Origin: Neisseria subflava
Lineage (GTDB): Bacteria > Pseudomonadota > Gammaproteobacteria > Burkholderiales > Neisseriaceae
Length of the DNA: 64,000 bases
Direction of reading: 5' to 3'
Assembly: GCF_024205705.1 (NCBI RefSeq)
Contig: NZ_CP073115.1
Coordinates: 310,001 to 374,000, forward strand
Under the pieces are notes generated by a model that saw only the letters and a list, made by a program, of their open reading frames with translations, searched no databases and was not told the DNA's origin. Both the position numbers and the translations under genes were made by a program. Positions 1 to 9,244 of this stretch are shown one piece after another. How positions within the stretch are numbered: position 1 is the stretch's first letter; every line of letters starts with the position of its first letter.

Positions 1-61
1 TATGGTACAGTCCCTTGCTTTTGGAATGCCTGATGAATAAGGTTGAACTAAATATTCAGTC

Positions 62-73
62 AGGCCGTCTGAA
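62..73 (+). repeat. DNA uptake sequence (AG-DUS), first of many copies
   Basis: This is AGGCCGTCTGAA, the extended AG-DUS that is bound by the minor pilin ComP during natural transformation in many commensal Neisseria. Copies recur throughout the window on both strands. They lie in intergenic inverted pairs (for example 3818-3854, 13117-13149, 50198-50230) and inside genes such as lptC, parC and serB. The dialect is the main taxonomic clue in the window. Single-base variants occur at 3634 (AGGTCGTCTGAA) and 8083 (TTCAGACAGCC on the plus strand). Confidence 0.95.
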
Positions 74-163
74 AACTGAGCAGGCAGATTGTTTCATTTT
101 TGTTGTGTTTGAAATGCAGGTGTAGGGAAATTCATCCGAATCAAACATGAAACAGGCTGTTTA

Positions 164-172
164 TGCTAAAAT
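164..172 (+). promoter_or_regulatory. Putative extended -10 promoter of pilC
   Basis: TGCTAAAAT at 164-172 fits an extended -10 element (TG-N-TAAAAT), about 50 bases before the pilC start. No good -35 box is visible. The call is inferred from consensus only. Confidence 0.35.
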
Positions 173-223
173 CGTAGCCCCATAAAAAATAAAAACAACG
201 TCATTTTTAGCTGAGATTATCCG

Positions 224-3200
224 ATGAAAAAAGAACACATTATGCAAAACGCTCCATCAGGCCGTCATCGCCTCATTCATGCAAGCGTCGCTTCCGCTTT
301 AGCGCTCATCAGCATTTCCGTTCAGGCAAATACGCAGCAATTTGCCCAAACTCCTTTTTACCTGCAAAACAAAACCGACGTCAGCGGCCAACCCAAAGTC
401 AAACACAATATTATGTTTTTGATTGATGACTCGGGCAGTATGCAATGGAATGTGCAAGGTAAGGAAACACCTGTATTGGCTGATAAAAGAATAACGATTA
501 CCAAGGAGGCTCTAAAGTCAGTATTGCAGGAGTATGGCAAAAAACAACAATTCCAGTGGGGTTTGCAAACCCTGCATAATAATGGTGGTACTGATATTCC
601 AGATAAGGAGGGCTTTACCGATGATTGGCAGGACGTTCAAAAGAGGGTAGATGGTATTGATCCCGGTCATGCTACGCCAATCACGCGTCGCTACTATGAA
701 GTAGTCAAAAACTTTGTGATGCCCAACATCAAATACCGTTGTCAGAAGTCTTATGTGATTGTGATGTCGGACGGTGATGCCAATATGAGTTGTAGCAATC
801 AGAGTTATGGGGAGGATCCGAGTAAGTCGCGTAATACCAACTTTAACTACGATAGAGATTATTATTATTCAGGTTATTACCGTGCTATTGAGCATAGTGC
901 AGATACGCCTGCATACCGATATTTTGGGCCGTCTGAGGCAAAAGCTTATGAGAATAATCATAAGCAGGGTGAAAAATTTGGCTATTTTGATTTGCCGATT
1001 TATGATCCGACCCAAGAGATTCCGGAAGCGAAAAAAAAATTCCAATGTCAAAATACAAGGTATAGAAAAGATGCATCTGGCAATTGGGTTTTTTTACCTG
1101 ATTATAAGAATGGTAAACCTGAAGTTGAAGGTATTGGCGAAATTATTGTTCCTTATTGGGATAGAAACTATAAGGATGAAAAACGCGGTATGCGTTTCTT
1201 TAGCCAGACTTTGGCAGAAAAAGATATTAAACCTGCGATTGAGCCAACAAAGCGTCTAGATGATGCAGGCAAGAGCTGGGATGGTGATCCAAGCGATCCT
1301 AAAGGCGTAGATTACAGCAAACAGTTGGTTCAGACTTTTACCGTGGGCTTTGGTGAAGGAATCTCTGAAGTTGGGAGAGAGTATCTGAAAAATGGTGCGA
1401 GCCGTCCAGACTGGTACTTTAACGCTGAGAAAAAAGAAGATTTGCTTGAGGCCTTTAAAACCATTATCGACAATATTGAAACTGACAGCAAAATAATGAA
1501 ATTTGAAGGGGCAGCTTCAACTGCGCCGGCAACGACCAGTATGGGTATTCCCGATATGGCAGCAACGGTTCATTTAAATACCGGCTCTTGGAGCAGTCAG
1601 TTGCGGTTTTATAAATTAAACCGCGATGGTACGCCTATTAATACGACTGAGTTTGTTCAGCCATCATTTAATAACCGTCTTACTTTGGTTAATGATGGCA
1701 GTAAGACCTATTTCATCGATAGAGTTGCAGATAATGAGGCTTCAAACGCCGATTTTGGCATTTCAGACGGCAGTGCGAAAGATAAGTTGGAATGGAAAAA
1801 TGCATTGCTGAAATGGACTGGCCGAGCAGGTAGTGATGAAGCCATCAAAGCGGATGCAGAGGCAAAAGGTTATAACCAGTCTTATCGTATCCGTCCAACT
1901 GACCCTAATGATCCAAATAAAGATGAACGTAATTTGGGCGATATTTTAGACGGTTCGGTTGCGACTATTGGCGATAAGCGCGACAACCGTCAAGAGTTTT
2001 TGGTCGCCGCTGCCAATGACGGCATGGTACATATTTTCCGTAATGGTACGTCTAGTAATCCTTATGACTTGAAACTAAGCTATATTCCGGCAGCTATGGA
2101 GCGCGAGGACAATCAAGGTCAAGCAACAACTTTGGGTAAAGTTCTGAAAGATATTGCACGCGATGGCTATGGCTCCAGTACGCCACACCGCTATATGGTC
2201 AATGGTGGCTTTGTTCTCCGTCAAACGCCTGATAAGAAGCAAACCTTTATGTTTGGTGCGATGGGTCAGGGTGGACGCGGTGCGTATGCGTTGGATATTG
2301 GTGCGGTAGCTAACAGTGATCGTAGTGGTTGGAATACGACTGTGCCTTTGTTTGAAACAAAAAAAGGCTCTGACAATAAGCTCGGTTATACCATTGGTTC
2401 GACACAAATCGGCCGTGTTTCCATCAAGCGCGATACCACTCCGGTTAATTTGGAATCTAATGTGCGTTATGCGGGTTTCTTGGCTAGCGGCTATCGTACT
2501 GAGGACGTGAATAGTGAGGATAATGACACAGCTTTATATGTCTATGATATGACAGGTAAAGAAGCGGGCACAAAAAATACTGGTGATCAGGTTTCTAAAG
2601 CCGGTGAACTTTTTAGGGATAAAAAAATTCCTGCACCAAATGGCAAAGGTGGGCTTTCTACACCAACTTTGGTGGACACTGATTTTGATGGCATTGTCGA
2701 TATTGCCTATGCAGGCGACCGTTACGGCAATATGTTCCGCTTCGACTTAAGAGGTAAAACCCCGTCTGAATGGTCGGCACAAATGATTTTCCAAGGTTCG
2801 GGTAATCAACCGATTACGTCTGCGCCTGCGGTATCACGCCGCAGTAAAGATAAGTATGTCGTTATTTTTGGTACGGGTAGCGAGATTTATCAGAATGAAT
2901 TGACCAATACCAATGGACAAATCAATGCCGTTTACGGTATTTACGATGATGTATCTACTGATGCAGTTTTGGCGAAAAGTAGTGAGTTGGAACAGCAAAC
3001 CAGAGAAAGTGTCGACGAACACATTTATGTCAGCGACAATAAGGTTGGTGAAGGCAAAAAAGGCTGGAGTCTGACTTTAGGTCCGAATGAACGTGTGACT
3101 GTCAAACCGACGATGATTTTGCGTACAGCTGTTCTGACCATTCGTAAGTATGAAACCAAAACAATTCATACTGATTCTTCCAGTACCGATGTTTGTTTGC

Positions 3201-3613
3201 CGGACAGTACATCCACACAAACGACTGCAAAAACGATTATTCTGGGCGTAAATGCCGAAAACGGCGGCCGTTTGGGCTTGCGTGATGCGCGTATCTCCAG
3301 TAAGGATCGTCAGTTTATCAAGCGCGAGAATAATGGCCAGATTTATTACGCCAACGGTATGACTTTTGATGGCGTTATCAACTTTACTTATATGAATTCC
3401 AGTAAAGCCGACGATTCTCCGGTAACTGCCGATGGCGATAGTGGCGGCACGGGTACGGATAAGGAGCTGAACGCTACGCCGAGCGTGCCAAACAATAAAT
3501 GTTTTGCAACCAAAGGTGATCGCAGTCTCTTGTCTAACCAATTGGACAGTCTGGAAGTTCAAGGCCGTACATGCGGACTCAAACGTATCAGCTGGCGTGA
3601 ATTGTTCTTTTAA
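224..3613 (+). CDS. pilC: PilC/PilY1 family type IV pilus adhesin and biogenesis protein
   Basis: Type IV pilus tip/outer-membrane protein that promotes pilus extension and host-cell adhesion. A signal peptide ends near residue 35 (ISVQA then NTQQ). A von Willebrand A-like domain follows, with a MIDAS-type DDSGS at residues 68-72. The C-terminal half is the PilY1 beta-propeller and carries an EF-hand-like calcium site, DTDFDGIVD, near residues 817-825. At 1129 residues it is slightly longer than typical neisserial PilC. The signal-peptide region lacks the poly-G tract that makes pilC phase-variable in gonococcus and meningococcus, so expression is probably not switched that way. A second in-frame ATG at 242 could be the true start. 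The gene stands alone, followed by a DUS-type terminator. Confidence 0.93.
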   Translation: MKKEHIMQNAPSGRHRLIHASVASALALISISVQANTQQFAQTPFYLQNKTDVSGQPKVKHNIMFLIDDSGSMQWNVQGKETPVLADKRITITKEALKSVLQEYGKKQQFQWGLQTLHNNGGTDIPDKEGFTDDWQDVQKRVDGIDPGHATPITRRYYEVVKNFVMPNIKYRCQKSYVIVMSDGDANMSCSNQSYGEDPSKSRNTNFNYDRDYYYSGYYRAIEHSADTPAYRYFGPSEAKAYENNHKQGEKFGYFDLPIYDPTQEIPEAKKKFQCQNTRYRKDASGNWVFLPDYKNGKPEVEGIGEIIVPYWDRNYKDEKRGMRFFSQTLAEKDIKPAIEPTKRLDDAGKSWDGDPSDPKGVDYSKQLVQTFTVGFGEGISEVGREYLKNGASRPDWYFNAEKKEDLLEAFKTIIDNIETDSKIMKFEGAASTAPATTSMGIPDMAATVHLNTGSWSSQLRFYKLNRDGTPINTTEFVQPSFNNRLTLVNDGSKTYFIDRVADNEASNADFGISDGSAKDKLEWKNALLKWTGRAGSDEAIKADAEAKGYNQSYRIRPTDPNDPNKDERNLGDILDGSVATIGDKRDNRQEFLVAAANDGMVHIFRNGTSSNPYDLKLSYIPAAMEREDNQGQATTLGKVLKDIARDGYGSSTPHRYMVNGGFVLRQTPDKKQTFMFGAMGQGGRGAYALDIGAVANSDRSGWNTTVPLFETKKGSDNKLGYTIGSTQIGRVSIKRDTTPVNLESNVRYAGFLASGYRTEDVNSEDNDTALYVYDMTGKEAGTKNTGDQVSKAGELFRDKKIPAPNGKGGLSTPTLVDTDFDGIVDIAYAGDRYGNMFRFDLRGKTPSEWSAQMIFQGSGNQPITSAPAVSRRSKDKYVVIFGTGSEIYQNELTNTNGQINAVYGIYDDVSTDAVLAKSSELEQQTRESVDEHIYVSDNKVGEGKKGWSLTLGPNERVTVKPTMILRTAVLTIRKYETKTIHTDSSSTDVCLPDSTSTQTTAKTIILGVNAENGGRLGLRDARISSKDRQFIKRENNGQIYYANGMTFDGVINFTYMNSSKADDSPVTADGDSGGTGTDKELNATPSVPNNKCFATKGDRSLLSNQLDSLEVQGRTCGLKRISWRELFF

Positions 3614-3633
3614 TCTGTAAGGCTTGGATATTG

Positions 3634-3664
3634 AGGTCGTCTGAATTTTTCAGACGGCCTTTTC
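3634..3664 (+). terminator. DUS-type terminator after pilC
   Basis: GGTCGTCTGAA and TTCAGACGGCC form a stem with a short T loop, followed by TTTT. The left arm is the AGGTCGTCTGAA dialect variant and the right arm is standard AG-DUS, so one pair is a G-T wobble. Confidence 0.7.
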
Positions 3665-3817
3665 TGTTGAGTGGTAGTAATTGAGAGATACTGGATTAAA
3701 AAATGGAAAAGTTTGTTTGTGGATATAACAGGGTTTGATCAAATTGAAAGCTTGGATAAAGCTAAATGACAGACTTGGGCTATTTTTTTAATTTTCTACT
3801 ATTTGGCTGATAAGTTA

Positions 3818-3854
3818 AAAGGCCGTCTGAAAATATCTTTTCAGACGGCCTTTG
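3818..3854. terminator. DUS inverted pair between pilC and the LytTR regulator
   Basis: Perfect inverted AG-DUS copies (GGCCGTCTGAA and TTCAGACGGCC) flanked by A-rich and T-rich sides, suited to terminating in both directions. It lies just beyond the stop of the minus-strand response regulator. The rest of 3614-3884 shows no gene. Confidence 0.6.
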
Positions 3855-3884
3855 ATTTAAAAAGAGCCATTCAAGGAGTGCATT

Positions 3885-4619
3885 TTAGATGCTGTTTTTA
3901 ATGATTTTCCGTAGAGTGGACAGTTGTCGGCGGCTGACTGGCAGTGGGGTCGGAATATCAAGAATTTTAGCGCCCCATGTGGATGCGGATTCGTCGTTTT
4001 CGTCATCGTCCAGTCGAATCAGGCTGTCGAGGGTGTGGCGGAATACGAGGGCATTGCGATGGATGCGGATGACTTTGTCGCCAAGCAACTCTTCCCAGTA
4101 AACTAGGGTCTTCGGTAATTCGTAGCTGTGGCCGTCGCCGGTAAACAGATAGACGGTTTTGTGTTCCGCCATCAGGTAACGTGCCTGTTGCCATGGGATT
4201 TCGACCATGCGTTCGCGGTTGTACACTTTGAAATGGGTGAAACTGTCTGCTTTTTCGCGGTTTTTCTCGATGATGCGGTCAAGTGCGGTTTGCAGGCGGG
4301 TCATTTTGATCGGTTTGAGCAGATAGTCTGCGGCAGCCAGCTCAAACGCGCGCAGGGCGTGTTCTTCGTAGGCTGTGGTGAATACAATTTCCGGCTGGCG
4401 CTTGGCGGTACGCTTAATGCGTTCGACAAATTCGAGACCGTCGATTTCCGGCATGCCGATGTCGGCAAAGACGATGTCGACTTCGTGGACGCTCAGCCAC
4501 TCCAATGCTGGCATGGCATGGTGAAAGACGTTCAGCAGTACGACATTGCACTCTTCCAATAATACACGTAAGCGTTCTGCTGCTAATACTTCGTCTTCTA
4601 CAATAATGGCACTTGGCAT
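3885..4619 (-). CDS. LytTR-family (AlgR-like) response regulator
   Basis: Two-component response regulator that binds DNA through a LytTR domain. Residues 1-120 form the receiver domain, with acidic pocket E8/D9, phospho-acceptor Asp53 (FADIGMPEIDG) and the conserved Lys in DYLLKPI. Residues 140-244 form the LytTR DNA-binding domain (YLMAEHKTVYLFTGDGHSYE, then IRIHRNALV). The 244-residue length fits the AlgR/LytR class. No partner histidine kinase is adjacent, so the kinase is encoded elsewhere or the protein acts as an orphan. The downstream neighbour gluQ is on the same strand but separated by 239 bases on its side. The family is clear. The regulon is unknown. Confidence 0.88.
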   Translation of the reverse strand: MPSAIIVEDEVLAAERLRVLLEECNVVLLNVFHHAMPALEWLSVHEVDIVFADIGMPEIDGLEFVERIKRTAKRQPEIVFTTAYEEHALRAFELAAADYLLKPIKMTRLQTALDRIIEKNREKADSFTHFKVYNRERMVEIPWQQARYLMAEHKTVYLFTGDGHSYELPKTLVYWEELLGDKVIRIHRNALVFRHTLDSLIRLDDDENDESASTWGAKILDIPTPLPVSRRQLSTLRKIIKNSI

Positions 4620-4858
4620 AGCGGTATTCTTTTTGTTGTATCGTGGGAGATCTGCCGCGTTTTGTCATCCTCAATAACGCGTCAGCCGTATGTTGTTACA
4701 ACCTTGAAATTATCAGTTTGTGACAATTTTAGGAAATTTTTGGAATATACATGATTTCTTCGCTTCTTGGGCATGGTTTGGGATGAATCGGAAGATTACT
4801 TACATAATTTTATGAAATATTGTAATACCTAGAGTAATTTTGTTGTAATCATGCTAAT

Positions 4859-5746
4859 TCAGTCCGTGATAATGGACGATTTTGGGATTTTGTCCATTTG
4901 CCAGTGTGTCACCGCCCAATCAAGCAATTCCTGCGGACGGTTCACAGCAGGTGCATCAGGTAGGTTGAGATAGGTTAGGACTTGGCGGAGAAGCTGTTCT
5001 TTTTGAGTCAAATCCAAAGCCGGGGCAAGGGTTTGTTTCGACCATTTTTGCCCTTGGCTGTTGGTCAATAGGGGAAGGTGGGCGTAGGCCGGTGTGGGAA
5101 TGCCGAGGCATTGTTGCAGATAGATTTGGCGCGGCGTGGAAACGAGCAAATCTTGACCACGGACAATATGGGTTATTCCTTGATCGGCATCATCGGCAAC
5201 CACGGCAAGCTGATATGCCCAATAGCCGTCGGCACGAAGCAGGACAAAATCGCCGATGTCGTGTGCCAGATTTTGTGCGTAATGTCCGACAATGCCGTCT
5301 GAAAAACCGATTACGCGATCGGGAACTTGAATGCGCCATGCCGGAGTTTTGTTTTGCGTATCGGGTCTTTGCTGAGGATTGCGGCAACGGCCGTTATATA
5401 CAAATCCGTCTGCGCCATGTGTTGCCGCCGCCTGCCAGTCTTTGCGGCTGCAATAGCAGGGATACACCAGCCCGGCTGCTTTGAGGCGGTCGAGGGTGTC
5501 TTGATATAGGTCGTAACGGCGGCTTTGATAGGCGACTTCGCCATCCCATTCAAAGCCGAAGGCTTCAAGCGTGCGCAAAATGTCGGCGGCGGCGCCGAGC
5601 ATTTCGCGCGGGGGGTCAAGGTCTTCAATGCGGACCAGCCATTTGCCCTGATGAGCGCATGCGTCGGCATAGGAGGCGACGGCGGTCAGTAGGGAGCCGA
5701 TATGAAGCAGGCCGGTAGGGCTGGGGGCGAAACGTCCTATATACAT
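4859..5746 (-). CDS. gluQ: Glutamyl-Q tRNA(Asp) synthetase
   Basis: Truncated glutamyl-tRNA synthetase paralogue that attaches glutamate to queuosine at position 34 of tRNA-Asp. The class I signature SPTGLLHIG is near residues 9-17, and the KMSK-like loop reads KWSKQT. Zinc-binding cysteines lie in PCYCSRKDW and NGRC. At 295 residues it matches GluQ and lacks the anticodon-binding half of GltX. The ATG at 5746 gives MYIGRFAPSPTG, the usual N-terminus. It runs on the same strand as tal upstream, with about 150 bases and a DUS between them, so co-transcription is uncertain. Confidence 0.95.
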   Translation of the reverse strand: MYIGRFAPSPTGLLHIGSLLTAVASYADACAHQGKWLVRIEDLDPPREMLGAAADILRTLEAFGFEWDGEVAYQSRRYDLYQDTLDRLKAAGLVYPCYCSRKDWQAAATHGADGFVYNGRCRNPQQRPDTQNKTPAWRIQVPDRVIGFSDGIVGHYAQNLAHDIGDFVLLRADGYWAYQLAVVADDADQGITHIVRGQDLLVSTPRQIYLQQCLGIPTPAYAHLPLLTNSQGQKWSKQTLAPALDLTQKEQLLRQVLTYLNLPDAPAVNRPQELLDWAVTHWQMDKIPKSSIITD

Positions 5747-5898
5747 GGTAAGGTGTTTTTGTAGGGCAGGGGCAGTATGCCTGCACGGTGTTCAAATCGT
5801 GATAGAAAAGGGCGTGCCGTACACGCCCGAATTTGGGTTTCAGACGGCCTGAGACTTTTCAAAATGATTTAAGTTTCTCGGCCGTCCGTTCAATCCGC

Positions 5899-6954
5899 TT
5901 AAGCCAAGGGAGCAAGCAGTTTGGCGAAAGCGTCTTCAAATTGTTTCAAACCGTCTTCCTGCAAACGAGTTGCCAAGGTTTCGACATCAATGCCGAGTTT
6001 CGCGGTTTCGGCAAGCTGCGCTTTGGCTTCATCCACACCTTCGGTCAAAGTGGCTTTGGCGGTGCCGTGGTCGATAAAGGCTTTGAGTGTGGCATCGGGA
6101 ACGGTGTTGACGGTATGGGCGCCAATCAGGCTGTCAACGTACAACGTGTCAGGATAGACAGGGTTTTTCACGCCGGTAGATGCCCACAGAAGTTGTACGC
6201 GGTTGGCACCTTTTTCGGCAAGTGCGGCAAATTCGCTGCTGCCGAAATATTGCGCCCAATCTTGATAGGCGGCTTTGGCCAGCGCAATGGCGACTTTGCC
6301 TTTGAGGTGGTCGGGCAGGGTGGCATCCAATGCGGCATCGACACGGGAAATAAAGAAGCTGGCGACAACTTGGATATGGGAAACGTCGTGTCCTGCTTCC
6401 AAACGTTTGGCAATGCCGCGCGCGTAGGCCGCATAGGCTTTGAGGGTTTGGGCACGGGAGAAAAGCAGGGTCAGGTTGACGCTGATGCCGTCTGAAACGA
6501 GGGTTTCGAGCGCTTCGATGCCTTCGTCGGTTGCCGGTACTTTAATCATGGCATTTTTACGGCCGATGGCGGCGTGCAGGCGGCGCGCTTCTTCAACCGT
6601 GCCTTGTGCGTCTTTGGACAATTCAGGCGAAACTTCGAGGCTGACGAAGCCGGTTTTACCGCCGGTGGATTCGTGTTCTTCAAGACACACGTCGCAAGCG
6701 GATTGCACATCGGCAACCGCCATGGTTTCGTAGCGTTGTTTCGGGGTCAGGTCTTGCTGTTTGAGCGCGGCTACTTCGTCGGCGTACAGGGCATCGCCTG
6801 CAAAGGCTTTTTGGAAAATGGCAGGATTGGAAGTTACGCCGCATACGCCCTGTTTGAGCATTTCGGCCAATTCGCCGCTTTGTACCAGCGAACGGGAGAG
6901 GTTGTCCAACCAGATTTGTTGTCCTAATGCTTTAACGTCCGATAAAATAGTCAT
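5899..6954 (-). CDS. tal: Transaldolase
   Basis: Non-oxidative pentose phosphate pathway enzyme that moves a dihydroxyacetone unit between sugar phosphates. NAMIKVPATDEG carries the Schiff-base lysine, and GVTSNPAIFQKA near the N-terminus is the transaldolase signature. The 351-residue length fits the bacterial type found in Neisseria. It is divergent from kdsD, with 134 bases between the starts. With pgi, gpmA and fba elsewhere in the window it belongs to central carbon metabolism. Confidence 0.95.
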   Translation of the reverse strand: MTILSDVKALGQQIWLDNLSRSLVQSGELAEMLKQGVCGVTSNPAIFQKAFAGDALYADEVAALKQQDLTPKQRYETMAVADVQSACDVCLEEHESTGGKTGFVSLEVSPELSKDAQGTVEEARRLHAAIGRKNAMIKVPATDEGIEALETLVSDGISVNLTLLFSRAQTLKAYAAYARGIAKRLEAGHDVSHIQVVASFFISRVDAALDATLPDHLKGKVAIALAKAAYQDWAQYFGSSEFAALAEKGANRVQLLWASTGVKNPVYPDTLYVDSLIGAHTVNTVPDATLKAFIDHGTAKATLTEGVDEAKAQLAETAKLGIDVETLATRLQEDGLKQFEDAFAKLLAPLA

Positions 6955-7088
6955 CTCTGATTCCTTTTACATAATAGGTTTGTTTGTGAAGTGGCGGTAA
7001 TGCTACGCCGATTCGATGAATTTGAACAGTTTACAGCCGATTAATTTGGGCAAAACAAACCTAAATTCAAGCATGAAAGGCGGCTTTG

Positions 7089-8063
7089 ATGGCGGAAAAC
7101 ACACTTTATCTCGACTGGGCGCGCGATGTATTGGATACGGAAGCCGAAGGTTTGCGTGAAATTGCGTCGGCTTTGGACCATGATTTTGTCCGTGCGGCGG
7201 AAGCGTTGTTGCACTGCAAGGGCAGGGTCGTCATTACCGGTATGGGCAAGTCCGGACATATCGGCCGCAAAATGGCGGCAACCATGGCTTCGACCGGCAC
7301 GCCTGCGTTTTTCGTCCACCCTGCCGAAGCGGCGCACGGCGATTTGGGCATGATTGTGGACCACGATGTCGTGATTGCCATTTCCAATTCCGGCGAAAGC
7401 GATGAAATTGCGGCGATTATTCCGGCGTTGAAACGTAAAAACATCACGCTTATCTGCATCACTGCCCATCCGACTTCGACCATGGCGCGTCATGCCGATA
7501 TTCACATTACCGCGGCGGTTTCCAAAGAGGCGTGCCCGCTCGGCCTTGCGCCGACTTCCAGTACGACCGCCGTGATGGCCTTGGGCGATGCGCTGGCGGT
7601 GGTATTGCTGCGCGCACGCGCGTTCACGCCCGACGATTTTGCTTTAAGCCATCCGGCCGGCAGCTTGGGCAAACGCCTGCTGTTGCGCGTAGCTGATATT
7701 ATGCACAAAGACGAAGCCCTGCCTGCCGTTTTGTTGGGTACGCCGTTGAAAGAGGCCATTGTCCGTATGAGTGAAAAAGGTTTGGGCATGTTGGCGGTAA
7801 CCGATGCCGAAGGCCGTCTGAAAGGTGTATTTACCGATGGCGACTTGCGCCGTCTGTTTCAAGAACGCGACAGCTTTGCCGGTTTGAAAGTGGACGACAT
7901 CATGCACGCTTCGCCGAAAACCATCTCCGCCGACCGCCTTGCCACCGAAGCTTTGAAAGCCATGCAAAGCGGCCATGTGAATGGTTTGCTGGTGGTCGAA
8001 GAAAACGGCATGCTGATTGGCACACTGAACATGCACGATTTATTGATGGCACGAATTGTCTAA
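7089..8063 (+). CDS. kdsD: D-arabinose 5-phosphate isomerase
   Basis: Converts ribulose 5-phosphate to arabinose 5-phosphate, the first step of Kdo synthesis for lipooligosaccharide. An N-terminal SIS sugar-isomerase domain (GRVVITGMGKSGHIGRKMAATMASTGTPAFFVHPAEA) is followed by two CBS domains near residues 205-320. The ATG at 7089 is preferred to the in-frame TTG three bases earlier. It is the first gene of the kdsD-kdsC-lptC-lptA-lptB-rpoN-hpf order, which is also found in enterobacteria. Confidence 0.95.
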   Translation: MAENTLYLDWARDVLDTEAEGLREIASALDHDFVRAAEALLHCKGRVVITGMGKSGHIGRKMAATMASTGTPAFFVHPAEAAHGDLGMIVDHDVVIAISNSGESDEIAAIIPALKRKNITLICITAHPTSTMARHADIHITAAVSKEACPLGLAPTSSTTAVMALGDALAVVLLRARAFTPDDFALSHPAGSLGKRLLLRVADIMHKDEALPAVLLGTPLKEAIVRMSEKGLGMLAVTDAEGRLKGVFTDGDLRRLFQERDSFAGLKVDDIMHASPKTISADRLATEALKAMQSGHVNGLLVVEENGMLIGTLNMHDLLMARIV

Positions 8064-8129
8064 ATCGACGGCAAAAACGTTTTCAGACAGCCTTATGCTA
8101 GAATAGGCCGTCTGAAATAAGGAAACCTT

Positions 8130-8666
8130 ATGCAAAACCTCTCTTCCGACCTGCAACAACGCGCTTCAGGCATCAAACTGCTGATACTGGATGTGGACGG
8201 CGTTTTGACCGACGGCCGCATTTTTATCCGCGACAACGGCGAAGAAATCAAATCGTTCCACACTTTGGACGGACACGGTTTGAAAATGCTTCAGGCCAGC
8301 GGCGTGCAAACGGCGATTATTACCGGCCGCGATGCGCCTTCCGTCGGTATCCGCGTGAAGCAGCTCGGTATCAACTATTACTTCAAAGGCATTCACGACA
8401 AACGTGCCGCCTACGCCCAATTACGCGAACAGGCCGGTGTGGAGGAGCATGAGTGCGCCTTTGTCGGCGACGATGTTGTCGATTTGCCCGTGATGGTGCG
8501 TTGCGGATTGGCGGTCGCCGTCCCTGAAGCGCATTGGTTTACTTTGCAATACGCCCATTATGTAACCCGACGTTCCGGCGGCGCAGGCGCGGTGCGTGAA
8601 GTGTGCGATTTGATTATGCAGGCGCAAGGTACGCTTGAACCTGCTTTGAAAGAGTATGTACGATGA
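8130..8666 (+). CDS. kdsC: 3-deoxy-D-manno-octulosonate 8-phosphate phosphatase
   Basis: HAD-superfamily phosphatase that releases Kdo from Kdo 8-phosphate. The catalytic loop LLILDVDGVLTDG holds the DxD pair (residues 22-24), and FVGDDVVDLPVM is the metal-binding motif IV. At 178 residues it has the short KdsC architecture. Its last codons overlap the lptC start by four bases (ATGA at 8663), indicating translational coupling. Confidence 0.95.
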   Translation: MQNLSSDLQQRASGIKLLILDVDGVLTDGRIFIRDNGEEIKSFHTLDGHGLKMLQASGVQTAIITGRDAPSVGIRVKQLGINYYFKGIHDKRAAYAQLREQAGVEEHECAFVGDDVVDLPVMVRCGLAVAVPEAHWFTLQYAHYVTRRSGGAGAVREVCDLIMQAQGTLEPALKEYVR

Positions 8667-9244
8667 AAATCAGATGGCGTTACGGAATCGCCTTTCCGCT
8701 GGTGTTGGCCGTTTCACTCGGCGCACTGGCGGCGTGGCTCGGCCGCATCAGCGAAGTGCAGGTCGAAGAAGTCGTCCTCAATCCGAATGAGCCGCAATAT
8801 TCGATGAAAGGCATCAACGGCAAACGTTTTGACCAAGAAGGCCGTCTGAAAGAAAACCTGAGCGCGGCCGATGCCGTTCAATATCCCAATAGCGTGGACG
8901 TGCATTTGGACAAACCGCATCTTTCGTTTTACCGCGACGGCAGCCTGTTGTACGAAGTCGGCAGCGACAAGGCCGTGTACAATATCCAAAACAAAAAAGT
9001 CGTTTTCGAACAGAATGTTGTCTTAAACAAAGCGGCAGATGCCAAGCGTTTGGCCGGCATTGTCAAAACCGAACGTTTGAATGTCGATACCGAAGCACAA
9101 TACGCCCATACCGACAGCCCGGTTACTTTCCAATACGGACAGTCCAGCGGTCAGGCAAACGGCATGACTTATGACCACAAAACCGGTTTGCTGAATTTCC
9201 CTTCCAAAGTGAAAGCCACAATTTATGATACAAAAAATTTGTAA
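8663..9244 (+). CDS. lptC: LPS export ABC transporter periplasmic protein LptC
   Basis: Bitopic inner-membrane component of the Lpt bridge that receives LPS from LptB2FG and passes it to LptA. One N-terminal transmembrane helix (about residues 8-28) is followed by a beta-jellyroll periplasmic domain, for example NKKVVFEQNVVLNKAADAKRLAG. It starts at the ATGA overlap with kdsC, and its end overlaps the lptA start by 20 bases. Position and length (193 aa) support the call, since LptC sequences diverge strongly. Confidence 0.9.
   Translation: MKIRWRYGIAFPLVLAVSLGALAAWLGRISEVQVEEVVLNPNEPQYSMKGINGKRFDQEGRLKENLSAADAVQYPNSVDVHLDKPHLSFYRDGSLLYEVGSDKAVYNIQNKKVVFEQNVVLNKAADAKRLAGIVKTERLNVDTEAQYAHTDSPVTFQYGQSSGQANGMTYDHKTGLLNFPSKVKATIYDTKNL

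Noticed and set aside
1..20. TGGTAC-N-TTGCT resembling a sigma-54 promoter before pilC
   Set aside because: GG and GC are separated by 11 bases; sigma-54 promoters need 10. It is also about 200 bases from the pilC start.
3700..3800. Possible small RNA after pilC (AAGCTTGGATAAAGCT with a later T-run)
   Set aside because: The stem is short, the T-run is not attached to it, and no promoter boxes with good spacing were seen.
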